A DNA stretch of 64,000 bases from Pseudopedobacter saltans DSM 12145 (lineage in GTDB: Bacteria; Bacteroidota; Bacteroidia; Sphingobacteriales; Sphingobacteriaceae), in assembly GCF_000190735.1 (NCBI RefSeq), contig NC_015177.1, positions 992,001 through 1,056,000 of the forward strand, read 5' to 3'. Every line of letters begins with the position of its first letter. The first letter of the stretch is position 1. Below are positions 9,086-18,272 of the stretch, piece by piece. Under the pieces are notes generated by a model. That model made no database searches, was not told the DNA's origin, and was given only the letters and a program-made list of their open reading frames with translations. The translations under genes were made by a program, and so were the position numbers.

Positions 9086-10567
9086 ATGAAAAAGATAATT
9101 GCTATAATATTATTTATATCGGTTAGTTTGAGTGTTGCTACAACATCAGCTGCCGGTTTAGCTAAAATAGTACCTGTAAGTAACTATAGTTCCGAAAGTA
9201 GTCTGTTTCAGGTAGCCATAAACGGAATTGCTATTCCAACGGCATCGTTTAGCGATATTAGCTACTGTTCCTTTGTACAGGAGGGTGAGGCTACTGTTTC
9301 TGTAAAGTTCAAAGAAAAAGTAGTTGATTATGTTGTAAGCCCACTAAATAAGAAAATAGAAACGAAACTTATAGGAACAAATGAAGTTCAATTTAAGCTA
9401 AAAGAAGCTTCGTATATAGTCGTTACCATCAACAAAAAAGAAAGACTGTACCTTTTTGGAGATAAAACAGATTTTAAAAATGCTGATAAGTTAGTTGACG
9501 TTAATCAGTATTTGTCTGAAAATAAAGCAGTCCAGACAGCGGAAATACAAAAAGCGATTAATGAGACGGCTGCAAAAAAGCAAACTTTACTTTTTCCTTC
9601 AGGTGTTTATATTATCGGAAATCTGAATATTCCGTCGAATACCAAAATTTTTATGGCACCGGGAGCCGTGATAAAAGCTTCCGATAATATGGAAGATCTA
9701 AAAAATGACGATAAACTACCTGGAAGAGGATTTTTTAGAATACAAAACGCAGAAAACGTAAGTATAAGAGGTTTGGGCATCATTGATGGAAATGGAAGAA
9801 AGCTGAGAGACCAATATGGTGATCAGGCTCGTATGAGAATCTTCCTGATTATTTCGTCAAAAAATATCAATATAGAAGGAGTTATTGCAAAAAATCCGGG
9901 TTCCTGGAATACACAAATTAGATTTTCTGAGATAGTGAACCTAAGAAATGTAAAGCTCTTGAATGACGCGACTTTATCCAACACGGATGGTTTTGATCCG
10001 GATGCTTCGTCCCGTGTTGTTATAGAAAACTGCTTTGCTTATTGTGGAGATGATAATGTGGCGATTAAAGTTACGGACGCTAAAGGACCTGTGAAAAAAA
10101 CATCGGATATAACCGTGAAAGGTTGTGTGTTTTTAACCAGAAAATCTTCACTGAAAGTGGGGACAGAATCTCGGGGAACCAGCATTAGCAATGTATTGTT
10201 CGAAGATAATGATGTGATAATGTCGGACAGGGGAATGGCATTATACTGTTCTGATGGGGCAGCTTACGAAAATATCAGGTACATAAACAACCGCTTCGAA
10301 ACCAATTATCCGGATTCGAAAAGAATGGGGATTCAATTCGTTATCAATAAAAGAAACCCGAATAGCCTGATAGGTACCATGGACAAAGTACTGATTAAAG
10401 ACTGCAAATTTTATCAGGCTTTTCCGAAAGCGTCAGAAATCAAGGGAATGGATGAAGGGCATAAAATTAAAGTGAAAATCGAAAACTTGGTTATTGGTGA
10501 TAAAAGGTGTAAAGATTTGTCATCTGCGGTTATCAATACAGAATTTGCGGAGGTTATAATCGATTAA
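9086..10567 (+). CDS. GH28/GH49-like beta-helix glycosidase, tandem paralog 3
   Basis: 493 residues, signal peptide with ATTSAAG cleavage region. It has the same N-terminal sandwich (YVVSPLNKK ... RLYLFGDK) and beta-helix as its neighbours, with NTDGFDPDAS (D301) and GDDN (D322, D323). It is the more divergent of the three and shorter: the insertion found in paralogs 1 and 2 around the NDYP...KKESDH segment is largely missing here, which would alter the substrate cleft. Fully intact acidic residues argue for activity. A 75-bp AT-rich gap follows before the T9SS protein gene. Confidence 0.8.
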   Translation: MKKIIAIILFISVSLSVATTSAAGLAKIVPVSNYSSESSLFQVAINGIAIPTASFSDISYCSFVQEGEATVSVKFKEKVVDYVVSPLNKKIETKLIGTNEVQFKLKEASYIVVTINKKERLYLFGDKTDFKNADKLVDVNQYLSENKAVQTAEIQKAINETAAKKQTLLFPSGVYIIGNLNIPSNTKIFMAPGAVIKASDNMEDLKNDDKLPGRGFFRIQNAENVSIRGLGIIDGNGRKLRDQYGDQARMRIFLIISSKNINIEGVIAKNPGSWNTQIRFSEIVNLRNVKLLNDATLSNTDGFDPDASSRVVIENCFAYCGDDNVAIKVTDAKGPVKKTSDITVKGCVFLTRKSSLKVGTESRGTSISNVLFEDNDVIMSDRGMALYCSDGAAYENIRYINNRFETNYPDSKRMGIQFVINKRNPNSLIGTMDKVLIKDCKFYQAFPKASEIKGMDEGHKIKVKIENLVIGDKRCKDLSSAVINTEFAEVIID

Positions 10568-10642
10568 AATGAAAAAATAAAGCTTATATGGAGTAGTCTA
10601 TTAAAAAAAATATTAACCAATTATAAACCAAAAATTATAAAT

Positions 10643-12604
10643 ATGAGAACAAAACTACTTTTTCTGATACTGGCATTGATTTGCCTAACAGCTGTGTCTT
10701 ATAGTGAAGAGAAGCAAAACACAGAGATAACTGGGCAGTTGACTTTTGCTACAAAAGGTAGCGGAAATTGGCAAGATAACACTATATGGGAAACTTTTCC
10801 ATATGATGCAGTGGGAGAACCTGGTACAGGTACGCCTGTTCCAGTAGGAACTACGGCAAACACAAACTATCCGGGGAATAGCCGTAATGTACTGATAAGA
10901 AGTGGACATACGGTTGCATTAAATGGAAACAACTCAGATTGCTATCATCTCAAAATTGAGGCGGGAGGAAAATTGTGGTCGGGGGAAGCTAGTGGATCAC
11001 GTCGTTTGCAGGTTGCGGTCGGTACTGGATCTTCCCCATATAATGTCCCTATTACTAGTACTATCATTAACGATGGTATATTGGGAGATGCTACAGATCC
11101 ACTTTATATAGAGTTTAGTGGAAGAGCATCAGATATTACCTTAACGGGTTCAGGGATAACCAAACTACAACGTATTAGAATTAATGGTAGTCTTTCGGCT
11201 AATGTCCCTTCATTTTCTCTAACCATTAATCAGGATGTCGAGCTTACTCAATCCGGCAGTTATGCGCTGAGTGCATATAATCCACGAGTAACAGATGATG
11301 TTACTATTACAATTAATTCTGGGAAGACAGTTAAAATCAGTAATTCAGGAAGTTTTTTCTATAATAATCTAATTAATTCAGGTACTGGTTTTGGGACTTA
11401 TACCTATAATATAAACGGAACTTTAGATCAGAGTGCAACCAATACGGCTAATTCTTCAATCTCTCCAAGTGGAGGCACAGTTAATGTAAATGTATCAGGT
11501 GTACTGAAAACAGGAGCCATTTTCAATTCATCGCCAAGCGGTACAGGAATAGCAAATTTGGTAATCAAACCAGGAGGAGTGGTAGATGCCAGCTTGGCCA
11601 ATACCATGACATTTAATAATTCCTACTTTGTTACAGAAGGTACCGGTGTATTAAAAAGAAATGTGCCTAATGACGGTACAGAAGTTTTATTTCCGATAGG
11701 TACAGATTCTTACAGCCCTGTTATATTAAGCAATACAGGAAGCGAGGGAAGCAATTTCTCTGTAGGAGTAAAAAATACATTTGATTACGTAGTTGCAGAT
11801 GTAAATAAGGTAGTAAACAAGCAGTGGAATATTGCAGCGGAAACGCCATTAGTAAGCAATTTGAAAATCGGGTTGGGTTGGAATGGTTCTGTGCAGGCTG
11901 CTGGTTTTAATCCGGCTTTGCCTAATATTTCTTTAATCAGATATAATGGTACTGCATGGGAAGAAACTGCAGCAGCTATTAATGGCACTGATCCTTATAG
12001 TGCACAAGCATCGGGCTTTACAACTTTTGGATATTTCGGTGTTGAGAACGGAACCTTGGTATTGCCATTGAAATTACTTGCGTTTAAAGCATCGTCAGGG
12101 AATGGTCTAAACAAACCAGTAAGGTTGAGCTGGACTACAGTAAATGAAATAAATACCAAAGGGTTCGATATAGAAAGAAGTACAAATGGGAAAAACTTTA
12201 ATCTTGTTGACTATGTAAGTTCAAAGAACAGACCAGATGTGCAGAGTTACGTCTATAATGACACAGATCCATTACCGGGAATCTCCTACTATCGTCTAAA
12301 ACAGATAGATAAAGATGGGAAATATGAGTATAGTGAAATCATCTCTGTGGATAATAAAACAGCATTAAGTTTTTCACTTTATCCCAATCCCGTTGCTTCC
12401 ATATTAACTATACAATATCCAGTAGTTAATACAAATACACAAATAACAGTTTATAGTTCAGACGGAAAAAAACTACTTCATAAAGCACTTGATTTGGGTA
12501 AATATGAAACAGCAATAGATATCTCTGAATTGGAGTCAGGAATTTATTTGTTAGAACTGAATGATAACACTGAAAGAGCTATAGCTAAGTTCTTTAAAAA
12601 ATAA
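10643..12604 (+). CDS. T9SS-exported beta-rich surface protein with Por C-terminal sorting domain
   Basis: 653 residues. A signal peptide is followed by a motif common in Bacteroidetes T9SS cargo (GSGNWQDNTIWE ... NVLIRSGHTVAL), then long Ser/Thr/Asn/Gly-rich beta-strand repeats that look like a beta-helix or adhesin stalk. A fibronectin-like segment (LLAFKASSGN ... VRLSWTTVNEINTKGFDIERS) precedes the type A sorting domain: SLYPNPV, ITVYSSDGKKLL, and a final SGIYLLEL ... KFFKK. It should cross the outer membrane by T9SS and be released or anchored. No catalytic motif is recognised. The next gene carries the same tail, so both are probably displayed together on the polymer being degraded. Confidence 0.8.
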   Translation: MRTKLLFLILALICLTAVSYSEEKQNTEITGQLTFATKGSGNWQDNTIWETFPYDAVGEPGTGTPVPVGTTANTNYPGNSRNVLIRSGHTVALNGNNSDCYHLKIEAGGKLWSGEASGSRRLQVAVGTGSSPYNVPITSTIINDGILGDATDPLYIEFSGRASDITLTGSGITKLQRIRINGSLSANVPSFSLTINQDVELTQSGSYALSAYNPRVTDDVTITINSGKTVKISNSGSFFYNNLINSGTGFGTYTYNINGTLDQSATNTANSSISPSGGTVNVNVSGVLKTGAIFNSSPSGTGIANLVIKPGGVVDASLANTMTFNNSYFVTEGTGVLKRNVPNDGTEVLFPIGTDSYSPVILSNTGSEGSNFSVGVKNTFDYVVADVNKVVNKQWNIAAETPLVSNLKIGLGWNGSVQAAGFNPALPNISLIRYNGTAWEETAAAINGTDPYSAQASGFTTFGYFGVENGTLVLPLKLLAFKASSGNGLNKPVRLSWTTVNEINTKGFDIERSTNGKNFNLVDYVSSKNRPDVQSYVYNDTDPLPGISYYRLKQIDKDGKYEYSEIISVDNKTALSFSLYPNPVASILTIQYPVVNTNTQITVYSSDGKKLLHKALDLGKYETAIDISELESGIYLLELNDNTERAIAKFFKK

Positions 12605-12611
12605 TATTGAG

Positions 12612-15173
12612 ATGATAAAATTTAATCTGAGCGCACCGTTATTTTTATTAATCTTTTTTCTTTTGGCAACAGCAAAAAAGATGGAGGCACAAACCAATGC
12701 CGAAATGGAGGATATTGCAATTGATGTATTGGACGGTGTGAGCTCAATGGGCTGGGACCCGGCCAATCAGGGGATTTATATCAATTGGCATAGAGAAAAT
12801 TTTCAACAGGTAAATAGCGAAAGTGGAGGTGCGTCAGATTTAAGAGATGAACCTACCCGCCATGATACGCAAAATGACATCAGAGCTTTACAGCATTATT
12901 ACTGGTGGAAATGGTTGAACAACGGAGATACTCGTTATGATCTAGCTATAGCCCGTTTATTACCTACGGTAAAATCAAAGTTTAAAACAAGTTCCTCAGA
13001 GAAGGGCTGGATGTATTACGTTTTTTTAAGGTTATACCAATATGCCGACTCACAAGCAGAAAAAGATTTTTGGGAAGGAGTCATTTTACAGTGGGCACCA
13101 AAAATGATTAATAAGATAGATCCAACCTATGGGGTAATTTATCAGAATGGGTTAGGTAACTGTGATTGTGGTTCTAAAACCATATATCTTGATAAGGCTT
13201 ATCGTGTTGGACATAATGTGCAAATGGGAGCAGCATTGGTAGATGCAGGTACACGTTTTAATAAACCAGACTGGGTAACAAAAGGGTATGCCCTTACTAT
13301 GAAAGCCTATGAACAGGCGTTTGTAGAAAGTTATGGGCTTTTTGGTAGGATATACCTCATTAGTGATGACGTTTATGGAACAGACAAACTTTGGGATACA
13401 CAAGCAAAGCTTGGGGAAACATCAGAGACTATAGATGCCTTAGTGAGGGCAGCATCGATTACCGGGAATCAACAAATTAAAACTGATTTTAATATGATCG
13501 CTACGAAAATGTTGAATGCATTGAGAGATCAGCCGGTACATGATAAAAGTATTTATGGAGGCTATTTTTCAGCGCAATACGTTGGTGTAAACCACGATGG
13601 AAAAACAGGTGTAAGCGATGGTAATAAAGAGATGCGACAGGGATCTTTACTGGGTACATTTACTTTAGCGAACCGATTGATTGTGCCTAATAATCAGTGG
13701 ATAGATCTGGAAAACGAAATGAAGAGAATAGTTTGCCGGACCTCAACAGATTCGAAACCGGGAATGTATCTTAGAAACTCTCCTGCACCTGATGGCGATT
13801 ATAATGAATATAGGAAAACTATTGCAGGATGGACTTTTGATATGAATCCTAACTGGTCTCTGGCAGGAAATATAGAGGGTGGAAAAAATTGGGTAAGTAA
13901 TGAGTCCAATTCATTATGTCTGCTGGGAATATTTCAGTACCTGACCGAAAAACCAGACGAAAGTGGTAAACGGACTTACGAATTGGAGTTAAACTCTACT
14001 GAAGGTGGAACAGTAATAACCAATCCGAACTTACCGGATTATGAGGCTGGTACATCAGTAAATTTAACAGCCACTGCTAATCCGGGATATGTATTTAAAA
14101 GCTGGAGTGGAGACCTGACGGCTACGACGAATCCTGTAACTTTAGCTGTAGACGGATTTAAGCGTATAACGGCAAATTTTGAGAAAGACGGAGTGCTCAT
14201 CGTGAATTTGACAGTTTATGATGCGCCTCATGCAGCTGGGTGGTCTATAGAAGATAATCTTCAACAAGGAGATTTCCTATATTCAGATAGAGTCTTTACC
14301 GTAAAAACTTTACCGGCGGCTTATGCTGGACTGCAATGGATAAAGCCTGCTAATGACTCAAAAGGAGTAAATGCTGATCCTTTGTTAAGTTTTAAGGTAA
14401 CAAAAGATGCAGAGGTATATATCGCTTTTATTAACAATAGTGCGGTAACAAAACCAGATTGGTTGATTAATAACTGGACCAATACGGGAGATCTTATAGT
14501 GAGTAGTAATAGCAATGCCAGTTATACCGTTTATAAAAAAGAAATTACAGCAAATACGCTCATTAATTTGCCTCCGAATAATAATAGTAAGGATACTTAT
14601 TTTGTAATGGCAAAGTCTTTAACAACTACGCCCTTAACTATCCTTTCCTTTAAAGTAGTGAAGGTTGCGCCAGGTTATACAAAAGGAGCGGAATTGACAT
14701 GGACTACAACAAATGAGATTAATACAGATAAATTTTTGGTAGAAAGAAGTTTAGACGGTGTAAACTTTAAGGTTATAGGAAGTGTAAAGTCAAACAATGT
14801 ATCAGGCATTCAGCGATATTCTTTTATTGATGAAAATGCACCGGTAAATACATGTTATTATCGTTTACAACAGCTTGATCAGGACGGGAAATGTACTTAT
14901 AGCAGAGTTTTAGCTTTTACAAACGAAACCGCCTATAAATTGTCTGTATATCCTAACCCAGCCGGAAATCAAATAAAAATTTCTCATGCTGAAACTGGAG
15001 CTGATGCATGGCTGCGGATATTTAATGCGGATGGAAAGCAGGTAAAAAAACAAAGAATAGAAAAAGGTTGGTTTGATAGTGAATGCAATATTGAAGAATT
15101 GCCTGCTGGTGTATATATCCTTGAATTTAGTGATAAACCTGTTGCCGAAACAATAAGGTTCTTAAAAAAATAG
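12612..15173 (+). CDS. T9SS-exported multidomain enzyme: alpha/alpha barrel, InlB-type repeat, accessory domain, sorting tail
   Basis: 853 residues with a signal peptide. Residues about 25-455 are helix-rich with repeated Trp/Tyr/His/Asp patterns (HYYWWKWLNNGDTRYD, GHNVQMGAALVDAG), suggesting an (alpha/alpha) barrel like those of GH76, GH88/105 or some lyases; I cannot name the family. Residues about 460-520 are a divergent InlB B-repeat (GGTVITNP ... YVFKSWSGD). Residues about 573-669 match the accessory domain in the GH28 gene at 777 (KPDWL motif). A fibronectin-like piece and a T9SS type A tail (VYPNPAGNQ ... GVYILEF ... RFLKK) end the protein. It starts 7 bp after the preceding T9SS gene. 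Likely a cell-surface polysaccharide-degrading enzyme. Confidence 0.75.
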   Translation: MIKFNLSAPLFLLIFFLLATAKKMEAQTNAEMEDIAIDVLDGVSSMGWDPANQGIYINWHRENFQQVNSESGGASDLRDEPTRHDTQNDIRALQHYYWWKWLNNGDTRYDLAIARLLPTVKSKFKTSSSEKGWMYYVFLRLYQYADSQAEKDFWEGVILQWAPKMINKIDPTYGVIYQNGLGNCDCGSKTIYLDKAYRVGHNVQMGAALVDAGTRFNKPDWVTKGYALTMKAYEQAFVESYGLFGRIYLISDDVYGTDKLWDTQAKLGETSETIDALVRAASITGNQQIKTDFNMIATKMLNALRDQPVHDKSIYGGYFSAQYVGVNHDGKTGVSDGNKEMRQGSLLGTFTLANRLIVPNNQWIDLENEMKRIVCRTSTDSKPGMYLRNSPAPDGDYNEYRKTIAGWTFDMNPNWSLAGNIEGGKNWVSNESNSLCLLGIFQYLTEKPDESGKRTYELELNSTEGGTVITNPNLPDYEAGTSVNLTATANPGYVFKSWSGDLTATTNPVTLAVDGFKRITANFEKDGVLIVNLTVYDAPHAAGWSIEDNLQQGDFLYSDRVFTVKTLPAAYAGLQWIKPANDSKGVNADPLLSFKVTKDAEVYIAFINNSAVTKPDWLINNWTNTGDLIVSSNSNASYTVYKKEITANTLINLPPNNNSKDTYFVMAKSLTTTPLTILSFKVVKVAPGYTKGAELTWTTTNEINTDKFLVERSLDGVNFKVIGSVKSNNVSGIQRYSFIDENAPVNTCYYRLQQLDQDGKCTYSRVLAFTNETAYKLSVYPNPAGNQIKISHAETGADAWLRIFNADGKQVKKQRIEKGWFDSECNIEELPAGVYILEFSDKPVAETIRFLKK

Positions 15174-15205
15174 TGGTAAAAAAGTGAACTAAAAATAAAA
15201 TTAGA

Positions 15206-16819
15206 ATGAAAGTAATGAGTAAAGCGATTTTTATGTTGCTGTTTTTTATGGCCTTCCAGAATGTACTTATTGCGGCAGAAGTGATAGCGTATACTACTTT
15301 ACCAGAAGCCGAAAAAAGTAAGGTATATACGCTAAAGGTAAACGGTAAAGAAATTTTTGTTGAGAAGTTTAAAGACATCAGTTATGCAAGGTTTGCTTTT
15401 TCGGGAAATATAAAACTGGAATTAACGGCATCCAAAACCTTCTCGAGTTACATCATAAGCCCCAAAAGTTATGAGATTCCATCTCGTAGAGCAGAAAATA
15501 CTATTCTTTTCGATTTGAGTAAACCGCGTAAGCTGATCCTACAATTAGAAAATGTGGAAGAAAAGCTGTTCATTTTCGCTGATGCTCCCGAACAGGACAA
15601 ACCCAAGTTAGGAGACCAGAATGTCACCAATCTTAAAGACTATGTAGATGACCATACCGGACAGGTATTACAAACCAAACAGATTCAAAAAGCAATAGAT
15701 TACGTGTCTGCTCATAAAGGCATTCTGTATGTACCAAATGGCAAATATCTGACCGGTACCTTAATTATGAAAAGAGATGTGACCTTATATCTCGAGAGTG
15801 GGGCAATCATACAGGGCTCGGGTAATTTGGCGGATTATAATGATAATGGTGATAATAAAACAGGAACTGTAACGAGTAAAAAAGGTGCGCTCATTTATTT
15901 TGACAAAGCCGAAAATGCAAAGATAATAGGGCGCGGTGTTATTGCTATGCAGGGGACAAAGATAAAGACGGAAACCAATCAAAAAATTAGGGTGGTCAAT
16001 ATCAGGGAGAGTAATAATTCCGAAATACACGATATCATTATCCGAGATTCAGGAGGTTTTACAGTACATATACTTAACTCCAACCACGTCACCATGAAAG
16101 GCTATAAGATCATCAATGATTTGTCTCTTGTAAATGAAGACGGAACCGACCCCGATGGCTGTGATGGCGTTTTGATTGAAGATGTTTTTATGTACACTTC
16201 TGATGACGCCGTTGCTGTTAAAGCAGATCATAGGCTTTGTCAAAATGTTTTGGTAAAAGACTGTGTGTTCTGGACGGTAAAGTCGGCCTTAAAAGTTGGT
16301 TCTGATCCGGCAAACGGGGCAAGAAATATTGTATTCCAAAATAACGATGTCGTACATGCGGACAGGGCACTTGCTCTATATGTGGGGAAAGGATTTATCG
16401 AAAATGTAAAGTTCATAGATAATAAATCTGAGTTTGTTGGCGGAAATGCAAAAAGACAGCTTATTGTTTTTCAGGTATCCAATTCAAAAGAAAATCATAC
16501 AGAACGAACTAAAAGAGGGATAGGCTATATAAAAGGTGTAGAGGTCAAAAATTATACTGCCTATCAGCAGAGTCAAAATAAAAGTTTAGTTTCCGGAACC
16601 ATTGCTGCTAATGGAAATATCCATAAGGTGTCAGACGTCGTTTTTGATCATGTGGTTATTGAAGGGAAACATATACTTTCTGCTGAGCAGGGAAATATGA
16701 TTATCAATTCGAAAGAATTACCAAAAGACCCAAACCTTACTTTTAAACAAATTCAGGAGTTGAAAAAGAGTGAACCGAAAAACGCAGCGGTTACGACCGA
16801 AAATATTGTGTTTAAATAA
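15206..16819 (+). CDS. GH28/GH49-like beta-helix glycosidase, paralog 4
   Basis: 537 residues with a signal peptide (MLLFFMAFQNVLIAAE). The architecture matches the tandem trio: N-terminal sandwich (EAEKSKVYTLKVNGKEIF ... YIISPKS ... KLFIFADAP), then a beta-helix. The acidic motifs vary: NEDGTDPDG (D312) replaces NTDG, and TSDDA (D333, D334) replaces GDD. The paralog is separated from the other three by two T9SS genes and is the most diverged, so it may attack another linkage. The C-terminal 50 residues are rich in Lys and Glu and extend beyond the helix. The gene starts 32 bp after the T9SS enzyme gene and ends 9 bp before the esterase gene. Confidence 0.75.
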   Translation: MKVMSKAIFMLLFFMAFQNVLIAAEVIAYTTLPEAEKSKVYTLKVNGKEIFVEKFKDISYARFAFSGNIKLELTASKTFSSYIISPKSYEIPSRRAENTILFDLSKPRKLILQLENVEEKLFIFADAPEQDKPKLGDQNVTNLKDYVDDHTGQVLQTKQIQKAIDYVSAHKGILYVPNGKYLTGTLIMKRDVTLYLESGAIIQGSGNLADYNDNGDNKTGTVTSKKGALIYFDKAENAKIIGRGVIAMQGTKIKTETNQKIRVVNIRESNNSEIHDIIIRDSGGFTVHILNSNHVTMKGYKIINDLSLVNEDGTDPDGCDGVLIEDVFMYTSDDAVAVKADHRLCQNVLVKDCVFWTVKSALKVGSDPANGARNIVFQNNDVVHADRALALYVGKGFIENVKFIDNKSEFVGGNAKRQLIVFQVSNSKENHTERTKRGIGYIKGVEVKNYTAYQQSQNKSLVSGTIAANGNIHKVSDVVFDHVVIEGKHILSAEQGNMIINSKELPKDPNLTFKQIQELKKSEPKNAAVTTENIVFK

Positions 16820-16828
16820 AAAGAAGAA

Positions 16829-18259
16829 ATGAAATTTAGTTTTTTAACGATAATAGTTGTGCTGTTTGCTTCTTATGCTAAATTGGTGACAGCACAATCT
16901 GCAGACGAAGTTTATCGACAGGATCTTAAAAAGGTTTTGAACGAAATTGAACGGAAATATCAGGTGAAGCTTTTATATGAAGAAAAAAATATAAAGGGCA
17001 AAATGGTAGATTATGCTGACTGGAGGTATCGCAAAGATATATCGAGTACGCTGGATAACGTATTGTTGCCTTTAGATATGGTTTGGAAAGCAAAAGGGAA
17101 TGGTACATACGAAATTGGAAAGTACGAATATTTCAGAAAGGAATTTGAAGAAGGTAAAGCCAATTTGGACAAACTTCTAAGTTTTTATCCAGACCAGAAT
17201 TCCTGGGAGAAAAGGAAATCAGAAATCAAAGATTCCATTTTGAAAGTTTTAGGAATTAACCCAAATGCCAGTAGAAAAGACTTAAAGGTGATTACTACCT
17301 CCAGGCGAATTAAAGATGGTTACTCTGTGGAGAACGTAGCCATCGAAAGTTTTCCTGGTTACTATATTACCGGGTCATTGTACAAACCACTAAAAAAGGG
17401 ACAACACCCCGCTATATTGAATCCACACGGACATTTCTATAATAAAATAGATCCGTCGATACCAGATGAGCGTGGTAGATATCGTCCTGATATGCAATAT
17501 CGCTGTGCAGCACTTGCAAAAATGGGAGCTGTCGTTTTTAATTATGATATGTATTCTTATGGAGAGTCGGTTTTGCAAAGCGGAAATAAATCTTATCACA
17601 AAACAGGATTTGCATTGGCAATCCAAACCTGGAATAGTATCCGCGTAGTTGACTTTTTGACTTCTCTGCAAAGCGTGGATAAAAGCAGGATTGGGATAAC
17701 CGGAGCTTCGGGAGGAGGAACGCAAACTTTTATAGCCACAGCCTTAGACGATAGAATAACGGCGAGTTGTCCAGTTGTTATGGTTTCTTCAAGTTTTTAT
17801 GGTGGGTGTAATTGCGAAAGCGGTTTACCTATTCATACCAGTTGCGGTACTAATAATGCTGAAATTACTGCAATGGCTGCTCCCAGACCACAAATGGTGA
17901 TTTCGGACGGTAACGATTGGACTAAGACAGTACCAACTATCGAATATCCATATTTGAAAAAGATATACGCTTTTTATTCAAAAGATAAGCTTGTTCAAAA
18001 TGTGCATTTGCCGGAAGACAATCACGATTATGGTTTTAGTAAACGTGTACCCATGTATCAGTTTTTTGCCAACCAATTCAATTTGGATCTAAAGGCTATC
18101 AGCGACAAAAAAGGGAATATTGACGAATCTGGCATTAATATCGAAAAAAGTGATCAGCAATTGGTATTTGCGAATCCGTCTGATATACCTGTAAATATGT
18201 TGAGAAAACACGACGACATTGTTAAATCATTTCAAAAATATCATAACCGAAAGCCTTAA
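16829..18259 (+). CDS. Periplasmic alpha/beta-hydrolase (carbohydrate esterase-like) with N-terminal STN-like domain
   Basis: 476 residues with a signal peptide. Residues about 27-95 look like an STN domain (LKKVLNEIERKYQVKLLYEE ... TLDNVLLPLDMVWK), normally found at the N-terminus of TonB receptors and secretins. An alpha/beta-hydrolase follows, with a nucleophile elbow GASGGG (S294), a probable acid in SDGNDW (D360 or D363) and a histidine in EDNHDYG (H399). Related proteins are deacetylases or pectin methylesterases (CE7- or CE19-like); the exact CE family is uncertain. In a pectin-type operon it would remove acetyl or methyl esters so that the GH28-type enzymes can act. The STN-esterase combination is noteworthy. 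Confidence 0.7.
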   Translation: MKFSFLTIIVVLFASYAKLVTAQSADEVYRQDLKKVLNEIERKYQVKLLYEEKNIKGKMVDYADWRYRKDISSTLDNVLLPLDMVWKAKGNGTYEIGKYEYFRKEFEEGKANLDKLLSFYPDQNSWEKRKSEIKDSILKVLGINPNASRKDLKVITTSRRIKDGYSVENVAIESFPGYYITGSLYKPLKKGQHPAILNPHGHFYNKIDPSIPDERGRYRPDMQYRCAALAKMGAVVFNYDMYSYGESVLQSGNKSYHKTGFALAIQTWNSIRVVDFLTSLQSVDKSRIGITGASGGGTQTFIATALDDRITASCPVVMVSSSFYGGCNCESGLPIHTSCGTNNAEITAMAAPRPQMVISDGNDWTKTVPTIEYPYLKKIYAFYSKDKLVQNVHLPEDNHDYGFSKRVPMYQFFANQFNLDLKAISDKKGNIDESGINIEKSDQQLVFANPSDIPVNMLRKHDDIVKSFQKYHNRKP

Positions 18260-18272
18260 TATTATTTAGAGC

